NCBI GenBank assembly: GCA_016931695.1
Contig: JAFGEI010000160.1
Span: forward strand, 1 to 58,632
DNA: 58,632 nt
DNA from: Anaerolineae bacterium
Lineage (GTDB): Bacteria; Chloroflexota; Anaerolineae; B4-G1; DUEL01
Direction of reading: 5' to 3'
Shown here: piece by piece, positions 7,561 to 16,622 of the stretch
Layout: every line of letters begins with the position of its first letter
Numbering within the stretch: the stretch's first letter is position 1
Notes under the pieces: model-generated
What the model was told of the DNA's origin: nothing
Database searches by the model: none
The model's input: the letters and a program-made list of their open reading frames with translations, nothing else
Position numbers and translations under genes: made by a program

Positions 7561-9312
7561 ATGGAACGGACGGTCCCCAGCACCGACAGTGAAGAGATCG
7601 AACTCTACCAGCGGACGTATTACTCGCTGCTGCGGACGAGCGACGAGGTCCAGATCCGCGCGCTGGTGGAGAGCCACACCCGGACGGAATCCGCGCTGCA
7701 CGTCAAGGCCGGTGAGCGCCAAATCGACCTGGACGCCCTGATCTATGCCAGCCTGCGGCTCCCGCCCTGCATCGTCCAGACGCGGCTGGTCGTCATCAGC
7801 CCGGCCGAGGGCGCGTTTCAGGAGGCGGGCTATCGCAAAGTGGCCGATTGGCCGGTGGTCGTAGCGCCGGGCCGGCGGCGGCGCATGCATTTCGACGGCC
7901 GGGAGACGGTTGCCGCTTATATCGCCAGCAAATCGGACATTGACGACCTGATCCCCATCCTCACCGCTTACCAGATCGAGTGGAACAAGATTCACTTGCA
8001 GCTCCATCACGCGCCGCTCGTCGAGACGCTGCGGCGGCTGGTCGAGACGGGAGAGCCGGCCTCGGATGCCGTGCGCACAGAACTCGGCCAGGCGCTCGAA
8101 CTCCTCCCGGCTGAAATCGAGCGGCTGGAAGCGGCCTGGAGCGAACATTTTCTCCCGACCCTGCTGGCAATGGCCATCCGCCAGAAGCGGCTGGCTGTGC
8201 GCCTGTTAGCCAGCTCCTACGTCGATTATCGCCGCGCCACCCGCTACTGGTGGGAGCACATCAGCCGCTGCATCCCCACCTTGCTGGCAGAACGGTCGGT
8301 TTATTTCGTCTCCAGCAACACGCACAGCATCGTCAACCTGCTCTCGGGTTGCGCACTGCGGCGAGAGGCGGAGCTGATTCGCTTTGTGGAGAGTGGGGAC
8401 GACGCCGCCCTGTGGAACGAGTACCGTGCTATCCAGGAGGAAGAGGTCCCCAGCAGATGGGAAAACTTTGTCTATTACGTCTTGAAAAAATATGCCCGCA
8501 CGCCCCAGGGGCAGGCGATCTTGCATGCCTGCCGGGAGGAGATGCGCACCTGTGGCATCTGGCACATCGAAAGCCTGCACCCCCTCGACGTCGACGCCCA
8601 GGTGATCGAGTTGTGCGCCCTGCAGCCCGGGTGGGTCGATCCGCGCGTCCGCGTGGAAGGGATCGAACTGCTGCGCGATTCCGACGCCCTGATTCTCAAC
8701 ATCGACTATCCGTTGGGCCTGGCTGCCTATCGCATCTTGACCCAGGTGGCGACCGGCATCGGCGAACTGCGGGGGCTCTATGTGATCGGCAAGGCGGCGA
8801 CGCTCAACGGCCGCATCGGCGACGTTATGGTGCCGGGCGTGGTGCACGACGAGCACTCGCAGAATACCTATCTCTTTCACAACGTCTTTCACTGCGCCAG
8901 CGTGCGCCCCTACCTGGTCTATGGCACGGTGCTCGACAACCAAAAGGCGATCACCGTGCGCGGCACTTTTTTGCAAAACCGGAACTATATGGACGTTTTC
9001 TATCGCGAGGGTTTTACCGATATCGAGATGGAATCCGGCCCTTATCTCTCTGCTGTCTACGAGACAACCCGGCCAAACCGCTATCCGGTCAACGAGATCG
9101 TCGACCTGCATGGGGCGCCCTTTGACATTGGCTTTCTCCACTATGCCTCCGACACCCCTTTTACCCGCGGCAAGATGCTGGCGGAGCGACTTTCGTACTT
9201 TGGAATGGACGCCACCTATGCCGGGTCGGTGGCCGTCGTGCGGCGGATATTGGAGCAGGAAGTCGAGGCGGTGCGGGGAAGGATCGCGGCCAAGAACGCC
9301 GGCGCAGTGTAA
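7561..9312 (+). CDS. Unassigned protein with nucleoside-phosphorylase-like C-terminal motifs
   Basis: 583 residues, soluble, no signal peptide. I do not recognise the family with certainty. The N-terminal part (1-about 370) is mostly helical, with no motif I can name. In the C-terminal part, GKAATLNGRIGDVMVP (410-425) resembles the phosphate-site strand of purine nucleoside phosphorylases (a Gly-rich strand leading into GDVV), and EMESGPY (489-495) resembles their substrate-binding Glu-Met-Glu motif. It lies between the two subunit genes of a xanthine dehydrogenase-like enzyme (12 bases before the next start), which would suit a role in purine breakdown. That role is inference. The ATG start has AAGGAG only one base upstream, closer than usual, so initiation may be inefficient. 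Confidence 0.8.
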   Translation: MERTVPSTDSEEIELYQRTYYSLLRTSDEVQIRALVESHTRTESALHVKAGERQIDLDALIYASLRLPPCIVQTRLVVISPAEGAFQEAGYRKVADWPVVVAPGRRRRMHFDGRETVAAYIASKSDIDDLIPILTAYQIEWNKIHLQLHHAPLVETLRRLVETGEPASDAVRTELGQALELLPAEIERLEAAWSEHFLPTLLAMAIRQKRLAVRLLASSYVDYRRATRYWWEHISRCIPTLLAERSVYFVSSNTHSIVNLLSGCALRREAELIRFVESGDDAALWNEYRAIQEEEVPSRWENFVYYVLKKYARTPQGQAILHACREEMRTCGIWHIESLHPLDVDAQVIELCALQPGWVDPRVRVEGIELLRDSDALILNIDYPLGLAAYRILTQVATGIGELRGLYVIGKAATLNGRIGDVMVPGVVHDEHSQNTYLFHNVFHCASVRPYLVYGTVLDNQKAITVRGTFLQNRNYMDVFYREGFTDIEMESGPYLSAVYETTRPNRYPVNEIVDLHGAPFDIGFLHYASDTPFTRGKMLAERLSYFGMDATYAGSVAVVRRILEQEVEAVRGRIAAKNAGAV

Positions 9313-9323
9313 GGAGAGATGCT

Positions 9324-11585
9324 ATGCCGGAATCGATCGTTGGACAATCTGTCGGGCGCGTGGACGCCCGCGCCAAAGTCACCGGCGCGGCCCAATTCCC
9401 CGGCGACCTGGTGCTGCCCGGCATGCTTCACGGCAAGATTCTCTTTGCCGGGCGACCCCACGCGCGCGTCTTGGGCGTCGACGCCGCCGCGGCGCTGGCC
9501 GTGCCTGGCGTCGTGGCCGTCTTGACCGCGGCGGACGTGCCGGTGAACGAGTACGGCCTGCAGACCGCCGATCAGCCGGTCCTCTGTGGCCCTGGCTCCT
9601 CCAGGCCGGGCGCCGACGTCGTTCGCTGGGAGGGCGATCACGTCGCCGTGGTGGTCGCCGAGTCCGCCGAGGCCGCCGCGCGCGGCCGGGACCTGGTCCG
9701 CGTCGAGTACGAGGGCCTCCCGCTGCTCACCGACCCCTTTGCCGCCCTGGAACCCGGCGCACTGCTGCTCCACCCGCACAAACCGGCCAGCGAGATCCAT
9801 CCCGAGCTGAACGTGCCGGGGAACCTCCTCTCGCACCACCAGCTCCGCAAGGGGGACGTCGCGGCGGCGTGGGCCGAGGCCGACGTGATCGTCGAAGCGG
9901 AATATCGCACGCCGTCCCAGGAGCACGCCTACTTGCAGCCCGAGGCTGGCCTGGCCTACATCGACGAGGAGGGGCGGGTGACGGTGGCCGTCGCCGGCCA
10001 GTGGACCTGGGAGGATCAGCGGCAGATTGCACACGCCCTCGACGTCCCGCCGGAGGCGGTGCGGGTGATCTATCCGGCGATTGGCGGCGCTTTTGGCGGG
10101 CGGGAGGACATGTCGCTGCAGATCGTGCTGGCGCTGGCGGCGTGGAAGCTGCGCCGGCCGGTCAAGATCATCTGGAGCCGGCAGGAGTCGATCGTCGGGC
10201 ACTGCAAGCGCCACCCGATGTGGTTCCAGTGCCGCTGGGGCGCGCGGCGGGATGGGAAACTGGTGGCGGCGCAGGTGCGGGTCGTCGCCGATGGGGGAGC
10301 CTACTGTTATACGACCAACAAGGTGCTGGGAAATACTACCGTCACTTGCACCGGTCCCTACGAGATCCCCAACGTGTGGGTCGACGTGGACGGCGTCTAT
10401 ACCAACAACCCGCCTTTTGGGGCCTTTCGCGGCTTTGGCGCGCCGCAGGGCATCTTTGCCGCCGAGATGCAGATGAACAAGCTGGCCCGGGCGCTGGGGA
10501 TGGACCCGGTCGAGGTCCGCCTCAAGAACCTGTTGCGGGATGAGAGCCTGACCGCGATGGGCACCCCGCTGCCGGGGGGGGTGAGCCTGGTAGAGGTGAC
10601 GGCCCGTTGCGCTGAGGCGGCGGGATGGCGCAAGACGCTCTCTGGCTGGGCCAGGCCGCTCTGCCCGCCGCGTCCTGAAACGCCGCATCTGCGCCGCGGC
10701 ATCGGCCTCGCCGTCGCCCTGAAGAACATTGGCTTTTCTTTTGGTTACCAGGAGAACTGCTGGGCGAAAATCGAACTGCAGGGGGAGCGCGAGATCGAGC
10801 GGGCCACGGTCTATCTCGGCGCCGCCGAGGTCGGACAGGGCAGCCACACGGCGATCCAGCAAATGGCCGCCGAGGCGCTGGGGCTGCGGCGGGAATATGT
10901 GCAGCTGGTGATGTCCGATACGGCGACCAGTCCGGGCAGCTCCGGCTCCGTTTCCGCTTCCCGCATGACGTTCATGGCGGGAAATGCGGTGCGCGGCGCG
11001 GCCGAGTCGGCCCTCCGGCTCTGGCAGGCAGAGGAGCGGCCCGCGGTAGCAGAATATGTCTACCTGGCGCCGCCGACCACCCCCTTTGACCCCGAGACCG
11101 GCCATGGCGTCCCCAACTTTGCCTACGGCTACGTGGCCGAGGCGGTGGAGGTGGAGGTCGATGTCGAGACGGGCGAGTTGCACCTGCTTCGTGTCGTCTG
11201 CGCCAACGATGTCGGCAAGGCGGTCAACCCCCGCATGGTGGAGGGGCAGATTGAGGGGGGGATCGCCCAGGCAGTTGGGTGGGCGGTGATGGAGAACCTG
11301 GTGACGGAAGGTGGGCGCGTCCGCAGCGACCGTCTGAGCACCTACCTGATCCCCTCCGCCCTGGACGTGCCGGGCCAGATCGACGCGGTGATTGTCGAAC
11401 ATCCTGACCCGCGCGGGCCGTGGGGGGTGCGCGGGATGGGCGAGATGCCTTTTATCCCCCTGGCGCCCGCCCTCGTCGCCGCCGTTCACGACGCCACCGG
11501 GATATGGTTCGACGAACTGCCGCTGACGCCGGAGCGGATCGTATCGGGGCTGACAGGCAAAGGGACAGAGACTCGGAGACCATGA
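9324..11585 (+). CDS. Xanthine dehydrogenase-like molybdopterin-binding catalytic subunit
   Basis: 753 residues of the large molybdenum-hydroxylase subunit, which hydroxylates purines or other N-heterocycles or aldehydes. Seen: the N-terminal a/b hammerhead domain (VGRVDARAKVTGAAQFPGDL at residues 9-28), the cofactor loop GGAFGGRED (254-262), AFRGFGAPQ (367-375), a GQGSHTAIQQMAAEALGL segment, and near the C-terminus GPWGVRGMGE, which supplies the glutamate that acts as catalytic base in the family. Length is normal for the single-subunit XdhA/CoxL type. GGAGA precedes the ATG by about 6 bases. Together with the fused subunit at 6094 it makes a complete two-gene enzyme. The substrate is inferred; the neighbouring phosphorylase-like gene favours purines, but other substrates are possible. 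Confidence 0.92.
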   Translation: MPESIVGQSVGRVDARAKVTGAAQFPGDLVLPGMLHGKILFAGRPHARVLGVDAAAALAVPGVVAVLTAADVPVNEYGLQTADQPVLCGPGSSRPGADVVRWEGDHVAVVVAESAEAAARGRDLVRVEYEGLPLLTDPFAALEPGALLLHPHKPASEIHPELNVPGNLLSHHQLRKGDVAAAWAEADVIVEAEYRTPSQEHAYLQPEAGLAYIDEEGRVTVAVAGQWTWEDQRQIAHALDVPPEAVRVIYPAIGGAFGGREDMSLQIVLALAAWKLRRPVKIIWSRQESIVGHCKRHPMWFQCRWGARRDGKLVAAQVRVVADGGAYCYTTNKVLGNTTVTCTGPYEIPNVWVDVDGVYTNNPPFGAFRGFGAPQGIFAAEMQMNKLARALGMDPVEVRLKNLLRDESLTAMGTPLPGGVSLVEVTARCAEAAGWRKTLSGWARPLCPPRPETPHLRRGIGLAVALKNIGFSFGYQENCWAKIELQGEREIERATVYLGAAEVGQGSHTAIQQMAAEALGLRREYVQLVMSDTATSPGSSGSVSASRMTFMAGNAVRGAAESALRLWQAEERPAVAEYVYLAPPTTPFDPETGHGVPNFAYGYVAEAVEVEVDVETGELHLLRVVCANDVGKAVNPRMVEGQIEGGIAQAVGWAVMENLVTEGGRVRSDRLSTYLIPSALDVPGQIDAVIVEHPDPRGPWGVRGMGEMPFIPLAPALVAAVHDATGIWFDELPLTPERIVSGLTGKGTETRRP

Positions 11586-11675
11586 GGAGACAAGGAAGCA
11601 AGGGTAAGCACGCAGACAAACGAATAGATTGCCGACTTTTGACTTCACACTTTGGACTAGCACAGGAGGCCAACG

Positions 11676-12329
11676 ATGTTTTACAACGAAGACCGCGTCC
11701 TGATTGCCGTGATGAACAACCGCAGGGACTTGGAGATTGCCCGTGACCAGGGATGGTACCGCATCCCGGTCAACCACGCTCCCCCCAGCGTGGCTGAAGC
11801 CGTCGTGCTGGCGTTTTATTTCACCCGCGCCTTTGGCGACGAGAAATGGGCGATTCATTGGTACGCCGCAATTCGAGGGCACGAACTTGTTCGCCGGCGT
11901 GACCTGCTGCCTGCCGCGCCCGACCATCCTCGCGCTGAGGAGCCCTACTACAAGTTGCAAATCAGCCCGCTGATCCGGCGCGAGCCGCCGATCCCCAGCC
12001 TGCGTTGGCGGCGGATCACGTTTCTGGAATCGTCGTGGGACCGGTTTCTCGCGGCGGAAGAGATCAACGATCTCTACGTGGCTGGCGACGATGGTCTTTT
12101 TGTTACCCTGAAAGAGGCCGGTTTCTGGCCGGAACGGGAGTTCGAGGTGCTGGAAGGCGGGGTGGCCTACACCGTCGATCTGGCGATTCCTTGCCAGCAG
12201 GGTACCCTCGCCATCCGCCTGGGCGATCGGCCTGGCCCGCCGACGGCGCTACGGAATCCCAGCCTGGCGTCGATATACCGGCGGGTCAAAGAGCTGGGGG
12301 GCGAGCGGCGTGACCCGGCAGGTGTCTAG
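11676..12329 (+). CDS. Unassigned 217-residue cytoplasmic protein
   Basis: Soluble protein, no signal peptide or membrane span. The N-terminal half has an RVLIAVMNNRRDLEIARDQ segment and a YYKLQISPLIRREPPIPS stretch. The C-terminal half (DGLFVTLKEAGFWPERE, then an EGGVAYTVDLAIPCQQG stretch) is arranged like the core of DUF559/PD-(D/E)XK nucleases (helix, ER pair, strand with VDLAI), but the usual E-x-K strand is not seen (LAIRLGD instead). A degenerate nuclease-like fold is therefore only a suggestion. GGAGG lies 7 bases before the ATG. It follows the xanthine dehydrogenase gene by 90 bases in the same direction and may share its transcript. Confidence 0.8.
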   Translation: MFYNEDRVLIAVMNNRRDLEIARDQGWYRIPVNHAPPSVAEAVVLAFYFTRAFGDEKWAIHWYAAIRGHELVRRRDLLPAAPDHPRAEEPYYKLQISPLIRREPPIPSLRWRRITFLESSWDRFLAAEEINDLYVAGDDGLFVTLKEAGFWPEREFEVLEGGVAYTVDLAIPCQQGTLAIRLGDRPGPPTALRNPSLASIYRRVKELGGERRDPAGV

Positions 12330-12553
12330 TACATCGCGGGCGAAATGAACAGCCAGTTCTTGCTCGGAGGGGATCGTCAGATCCCCGTCGGAAACGCCGA
12401 CTTGGCTGCTTACCGAGGTCTGTGGTCCTGATTCCTGCAAATCCGTGGGGACAGGTGTGGGAATCCAGGACAGGCATAGAACCGGTGGGGTATTTTCGCC
12501 TGCGTGTACTAGCGCTTGAGCGAGAGGATACGCTAACCGTCTTCTACCGGCAG
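12330..12553. other. Intergenic stretch without a supported gene
   Basis: Short open frames exist on both strands (for example 12249-12560 minus and 12422-12631 plus) but none has a ribosome binding site, a plausible start or a recognisable composition. The plus one crosses the promoter of the next gene. Nothing else is seen here. Confidence 0.5.
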
Positions 12554-12583
12554 TTGACATTGAAAAAGGATTTGTGCTATAAT
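12554..12583 (+). promoter_or_regulatory. Sigma-A-type promoter for small membrane protein
   Basis: TTGACA at 12554-12559 and TATAAT at 12578-12583 with an 18-base spacer. The start would be about 50 bases upstream of the gene at 12646. Confidence 0.8.
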
Positions 12584-12645
12584 CGGTGTGATGTCACGGC
12601 GCGTGTGGCGTCATTGTGCAATCATCCATGAATTAGGAGGGTCTG

Positions 12646-12894
12646 ATGAAGCTCTTTGAGAGAAGGGAGTATGATACTCCTGAAGAAAAAAAGCTGAGCG
12701 TGGTGCGGTTTTGGTTCTTTGTCGTTGGAATTTTTGCTCTTATCATCCCGCTGGCAGTGCTTTACACCGTCAATGCTGCCCGACTGGGGAGCCTGGTTCT
12801 CGTGCCGAGCCTGACGATCTTTGGCATCGTCGTCGTGATCCTGGTCATTGTCTATTTCGTCTACCGCGCTGTTTTGATGCGCAACAAGTCCTGA
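12646..12894 (+). CDS. Small two-span membrane protein
   Basis: 82 residues. A charged N-terminus (residues 1-20, including ERREYDTPEEKK) is followed by two hydrophobic segments, about residues 23-44 (FWFFVVGIFALIIPLAVLY) and 50-74 (LVLVPSLTIFGIVVVILVIV), and a short basic tail. It has its own strong promoter and an AGGAGG site 5 bases before the ATG, so it is very likely a real gene. I do not recognise a family and cannot assign a role. A symmetrical hairpin at 13029 separates it from the convergent ftsK gene. Confidence 0.82.
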   Translation: MKLFERREYDTPEEKKLSVVRFWFFVVGIFALIIPLAVLYTVNAARLGSLVLVPSLTIFGIVVVILVIVYFVYRAVLMRNKS

Positions 12895-13028
12895 CGCCGA
12901 CCTGACCGACCGGGAAAAACTCGGCCGTACCTGTCTGGCACAACCGCATCGGCAAGAGCTGCCCTGTTTGTCTGCGCCAGGGCGCTGTGTCCTTGCTTGC
13001 TTGTCGCTTTCGCAATCCAGACCGACAG

Positions 13029-13055
13029 ATGGGCGGGAGTTTAGCTCCCGCCCAT
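13029..13055. terminator. Symmetrical hairpin between convergent genes
   Basis: ATGGGCGGGAG (13029-13039) and CTCCCGCCCAT (13045-13055) form a perfect 11-bp stem with a 5-base loop. It lies between the convergent genes ending at 12894 and 13082 and could act in both directions, though no long T-tract is present. Confidence 0.6.
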
Positions 13056-13081
13056 CCATGCCATCCACGCGCACTGGCGTT

Positions 13082-15346
13082 TCAGTCCCCGCCGATCACC
13101 CGGCGGGCGCGGCCGGCCGCTTCTTGGGGGCCGACCAACCCCATTTCCTCTAGCTGCTCTACCAACCGGGCAGCCCGGGGGTAGCCGATGCGCAGTTGGC
13201 GCTGGAGATAGGAAGCGGAGACGGTCTTGCGCCTGCGGACAATCTCGATTGCTTGCCCAAGTAACTCGTCGTCTTCCTCGCCATCGGCGCTGATCGCACT
13301 TTCTGTTTCCCCGCGGACCATACTCTGCCAGGGGGCGTCGGCGGGCCATTCTGGGATCTGCTGGCGCCAAAAGCTGACGATTCCCTCGATCTCGGGCTCG
13401 CTGACAAAACAGCCCTGTACCCGCAGCGGATGGCCGGCGTCAGAGGCCAGGTAGAGCATATCCCCTTGCCCCAGCAACGTCTCTGCTCCCGGCATGTCCA
13501 AAATCACCCGCGAATCGACCTGGCTGGCGGTCGCGAATGAGATGCGAGCGGGGAAATTGGCCTTGATCAGGCCGGTCACGACGTCGGTGCTGGGCCGCTG
13601 GGTGGCGACGACCAGGTGGATGCCGGTCGCCCGGGCCATCTGGGCGATGCGGCAGATCGTACGCTCCGTCTCGTCGGGCGCCAGCATCATCAGGTCGGCC
13701 AGTTCGTCGATGAGGACGACGATGCGCGGCAGCCGGCGCCCGGCCCCTTTTCGCCGCTGCTGCTGGTTATAGTCGTCCAGGTGCCGGGCCCCGACGGCAG
13801 CAAACTTTTTGTACCGCTCGTCCATCTCGTGCGCGATCCAGCGCAGCACCTGCGAGATCCGTTCCAGTTCGATCTCGGTGTGGCCCAGGACGTGGGGCAG
13901 GCCGTTGAAGCGCACCAGCTCGACCATTTTCGGGTCGATCATGACGATCTGCAGTTCGTCGGGGCGGTTGTTCATCGCCAGGCAGGTGGCGATGGCCTTG
14001 ATGCAGACTGATTTGCCCGACCCGGTCGTGCCGGCGATGAGCAGGTGCGGCATCAACCCCAGATCGGCCACGACGGGGCTCCCGGCCACGTCCTCTCCCA
14101 GCGCAATCGCCAACGGGGCGTCGACCGACTGAAAGACGTCGCTTTCCATCACCGAGCGTAGGGTGACCAGGCTGATCTCTTCGTTGGGCACCTCGATGCC
14201 GACGACGGAGCGACCGGGGACGGGGGCTTCCACCCGCAGGGAGGCCGCGGCGAGGGCCAGGGCCAGGTCGTCGGCCAGGGAGGCGATCTGGCTGACCCGC
14301 ACTTTGTGCTGCCGGGGCGCTCCCTTTGCTCCCCCCCGCTCGGTAAAGCCCGGCGCGATGCCGAATTGGGTGACCGTCGGGCCCCGCCGCACTTCGACCA
14401 CCTGAACCGGCAGGCCAAAGTGGGATAGGGTCTCGACGATGATGCGGCTCTTTTCCCGCACCTCTTCGTCGGAGAGGCCGGCGCCCTCGACGTGTTCCAG
14501 CAAATCCAGCGGCGGCAATTCCAGGCTGTCTGGCGCGACGGCGCTGGCAAGGGGAACTGCAGCTACCTGTGCCGGCGCAGGCTGCGGCCGGGCCGGTTGT
14601 GCCGGCGGGGGGGCGGGAGATGGGGCCGCCGTGGGGGAAGGAGTCGGGTGCGGCGTCGTCGTTTCCCGTGCTGGCGTTGGGAGGCGGGCGGGGGCTGCCG
14701 TGGTGCGGACGGGGCGCTCTCTTGGCTCAGCCTGCTGCGGCAGCGGCGATGAGTGCGACTGGCGGCGGGAAAGCACGAGCTGGCGGAACCAGTTCCTCGC
14801 GCCGCTGGCGGTCAGGTCCAAGGCCAGCCCCAGGCCGATCAAGATGGCGAGCAGGAGAATGAGTCCCGCAGCCCATGATCCCAGGTATAGCCGCAACAGG
14901 TGCGATATTGCCCAGCCGACCAATCCTCCTCCCCAGCCGCTTTCGACCAGCCCCCAGGCATTGCTGGAGCCGACGACGAGGTGGAACAGCGCCAGGGCGC
15001 CGAGAAAAACGAGCTCCCAGCCCACTACCGGGCGCCAGCGCCAGGCGACGGGGTGCTCCAGGTGATGCTGCAGGATCAACACCCCGCCCAGGCCGATTGC
15101 TACGGCAACCGGCACCACTCCCCAGCCAAAGAGAAATCGCAGCGCCCGGACCCAGGCCTCAGTCCAGCGCCCCGACGTGAAGGAGAAACCCGGCAGTGCG
15201 ATGAGCGTCAACAGGGAAAGAATGATCAGCCCCACCGCCAGGATCTGCTGGGCCACCGGGCTCTTGATCCAGCCCCACACCCGGGCCATGTCGATCGGTA
15301 AGGAACGGCTTGTTTTTTGCCTGCGGCTGCTCTTGCGGCGTGTCAT
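13082..15346 (-). CDS. ftsK: FtsK/SpoIIIE-type DNA translocase
   Basis: Membrane-anchored motor that pumps chromosome ends across the division septum, 754 residues. Seen: four hydrophobic spans in residues about 30-175, a Pro/Thr/Ala-rich linker (about 200-265), the alpha/beta motor domain with Walker A GTTGSGKS (439-446) and Walker B RIVVLIDELADLM (541-553), an ATQRPSTDVVTG segment (591-602), and a C-terminal winged-helix gamma domain (about 690-754, RRRKTVSASYLQRQLRIGYP) that in homologues reads polarity sequences. The length is typical for short Gram-positive-type versions. The start overlaps the stop of the upstream S1 protein by ATGA, so the two are translationally coupled. Confidence 0.95.
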   Translation of the reverse strand: MTRRKSSRRQKTSRSLPIDMARVWGWIKSPVAQQILAVGLIILSLLTLIALPGFSFTSGRWTEAWVRALRFLFGWGVVPVAVAIGLGGVLILQHHLEHPVAWRWRPVVGWELVFLGALALFHLVVGSSNAWGLVESGWGGGLVGWAISHLLRLYLGSWAAGLILLLAILIGLGLALDLTASGARNWFRQLVLSRRQSHSSPLPQQAEPRERPVRTTAAPARLPTPARETTTPHPTPSPTAAPSPAPPPAQPARPQPAPAQVAAVPLASAVAPDSLELPPLDLLEHVEGAGLSDEEVREKSRIIVETLSHFGLPVQVVEVRRGPTVTQFGIAPGFTERGGAKGAPRQHKVRVSQIASLADDLALALAAASLRVEAPVPGRSVVGIEVPNEEISLVTLRSVMESDVFQSVDAPLAIALGEDVAGSPVVADLGLMPHLLIAGTTGSGKSVCIKAIATCLAMNNRPDELQIVMIDPKMVELVRFNGLPHVLGHTEIELERISQVLRWIAHEMDERYKKFAAVGARHLDDYNQQQRRKGAGRRLPRIVVLIDELADLMMLAPDETERTICRIAQMARATGIHLVVATQRPSTDVVTGLIKANFPARISFATASQVDSRVILDMPGAETLLGQGDMLYLASDAGHPLRVQGCFVSEPEIEGIVSFWRQQIPEWPADAPWQSMVRGETESAISADGEEDDELLGQAIEIVRRRKTVSASYLQRQLRIGYPRAARLVEQLEEMGLVGPQEAAGRARRVIGGD

Positions 15347-16338
15347 ACCTCTTGCGACGATCCTCCTTCAAAACCGGCGACCTGGCGCAGACTCAGGCCC
15401 AGGCGGCGCCGTTGACTGTCGACGTTGATCACCCGCAGTGCCAGCACCTGTTCTTCCTGCACAATGTTGCGCGGGTGCAAAAAGTTTCCTTCGGCCAGTT
15501 CGGAAACGTGAATCAATCCCTCGATCCCTTCTTCGACTTGGGCAAAGGCGCCAAAATCGACCACGCTGGTGATTTTACCCTCGACGATCTGGCCGACGAA
15601 ATAGCGATCCTGGACGCTGGCCCAGGGGTCCGGCTGGGCCTTGCAGATGCTCAGGCCAATCCGCCCGCGCTCCGGGTCGACGTTGAGGACGACGACCTCG
15701 ACGTCCTGGCCGGGGGAAAGGACCTCGGCGGGGTGGTCGACGCGCCCCCAAGAGAGCTGGGAGATGTGGATCAACCCCTCCAGGCCGCCCAGGTCGACAA
15801 AGGCGCCAAAACTACACAGGCTGGTCACCCGGCCGCGACAGTGATCTCCCGGCTGCAGGTTTTGCAGCAAGTCGCGCCGCTCGGCTTCCTCGGAACACGT
15901 CGCCCGCTCCGATAACACCAGCCGCTTGCGCCTGACATCGACCTCGATGATTCGCAGGCGCAGAATGCTGTCCTTGCAGTTCTCGAGCGCTTGCTGCCGT
16001 TCGTTTTCATCCGCATAGGGGGGAAAGTCGACCAAGTGGGATACGGGGACAAATCCCTGGAGATGGTTCCACTCGACCAGCAATCCTCCCCGGTTATAGC
16101 CGGTAACGGGCAGTTCCAGCACCCGTTTCTGTTCCATCATTTCTCGTGCGGTCTGCCAGCGCTTGTCTTTTGGGGGTAAATCCGCCTCTGAACGCTCAGC
16201 CTTGAAGCCGAGCCCGCGCCAGATGATTTCTGGGCGGGCTGGGGGGGCTGAACTGCGGCTGTGTTCCCCCTCCCTGGCCAAGACTTGCCAGTATTCCTCG
16301 TTGTACGGTGTGTGCCCCAAAACGTACTCGCTCATCAT
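15343..16338 (-). CDS. S1 RNA-binding domain protein (RpsA-like)
   Basis: 331 residues containing three S1 (OB-fold) domains at about 70-145, 165-232 and 245-322; the last two have the classical GxFGAFVDLGGLEGLIHISQ-type core (FGAFVDLGGLEGLIHISQLS; FGAFAQVEEGIEGLIHVSEL). It would bind RNA in the cytoplasm, like ribosomal protein S1 or its shorter relatives; E. coli S1 has six domains. The N-terminal 65 residues have no recognised fold. Reverse-strand GGGGAG lies about 3 bases before ATG 16338 and 6 before the next ATG, so either may be used. Its stop overlaps the start of ftsK, an uncommon pairing that suggests joint expression. Confidence 0.85.
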   Translation of the reverse strand: MMSEYVLGHTPYNEEYWQVLAREGEHSRSSAPPARPEIIWRGLGFKAERSEADLPPKDKRWQTAREMMEQKRVLELPVTGYNRGGLLVEWNHLQGFVPVSHLVDFPPYADENERQQALENCKDSILRLRIIEVDVRRKRLVLSERATCSEEAERRDLLQNLQPGDHCRGRVTSLCSFGAFVDLGGLEGLIHISQLSWGRVDHPAEVLSPGQDVEVVVLNVDPERGRIGLSICKAQPDPWASVQDRYFVGQIVEGKITSVVDFGAFAQVEEGIEGLIHVSELAEGNFLHPRNIVQEEQVLALRVINVDSQRRRLGLSLRQVAGFEGGSSQEV

Positions 16339-16439
16339 GTCTCCCCTTACAACTCAAATTCCACATGAACAATGCCGTTCCCGCACATTTTCGCTTTCTT
16401 GCTAACTGCTCAGCATCCTGCGGCGGGCGCATTTATTAG

Positions 16440-16550
16440 TTGGGGGAGCCCTAGATGATCTCGGAATTTCTGCCACGAATTAACACGAATTTCGCGAATT
16501 TTCTACCTTTTTTCGTGTTAATTCGTGGCTGATTTTTAACGCTCCCCCAA
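16440..16550. repeat. Nested palindromic element with 10-bp ends
   Basis: An inner perfect 17-bp inverted repeat (CCACGAATTAACACGAA at 16473-16489 and its complement at 16512-16528, 22-base loop) lies inside an outer perfect 10-bp inverted repeat (TTGGGGGAGC at 16440-16449 and GCTCCCCCAA at 16541-16550). No coding capacity. The AT-rich core differs from its GC-rich surroundings. It looks like a small dispersed palindromic (MITE- or REP-like) element in the gap between two minus-strand genes; a terminator role is also possible. Confidence 0.7.
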
Positions 16551-16622
16551 GTTTTGCATACGCCCTCCTGCGGCCCATCCACTCGTGTCTCTAGCGGATT
16601 ATATGCGCCCGCCACGCCCCTG

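Noticed and set aside
5944-8148. Minus-strand open frame opposite thrS 3' end and the xanthine dehydrogenase genes
   Set aside because: It runs antisense to three well-supported genes, has Gln/Arg/Asp-rich antisense-like composition and no ribosome binding site.
9216-11960. Minus-strand open frame of about 910 codons opposite the molybdopterin subunit
   Set aside because: Antisense to a clear gene; composition and lack of motifs show it is a by-product of high GC.
12249-12560. Minus-strand frame with a fairly protein-like stretch (TIPSEQELAVHFARDVL)
   Set aside because: It overlaps the end of the 217-residue gene and the promoter at 12554, has no start signal, and the suggestive part is too short to assign.
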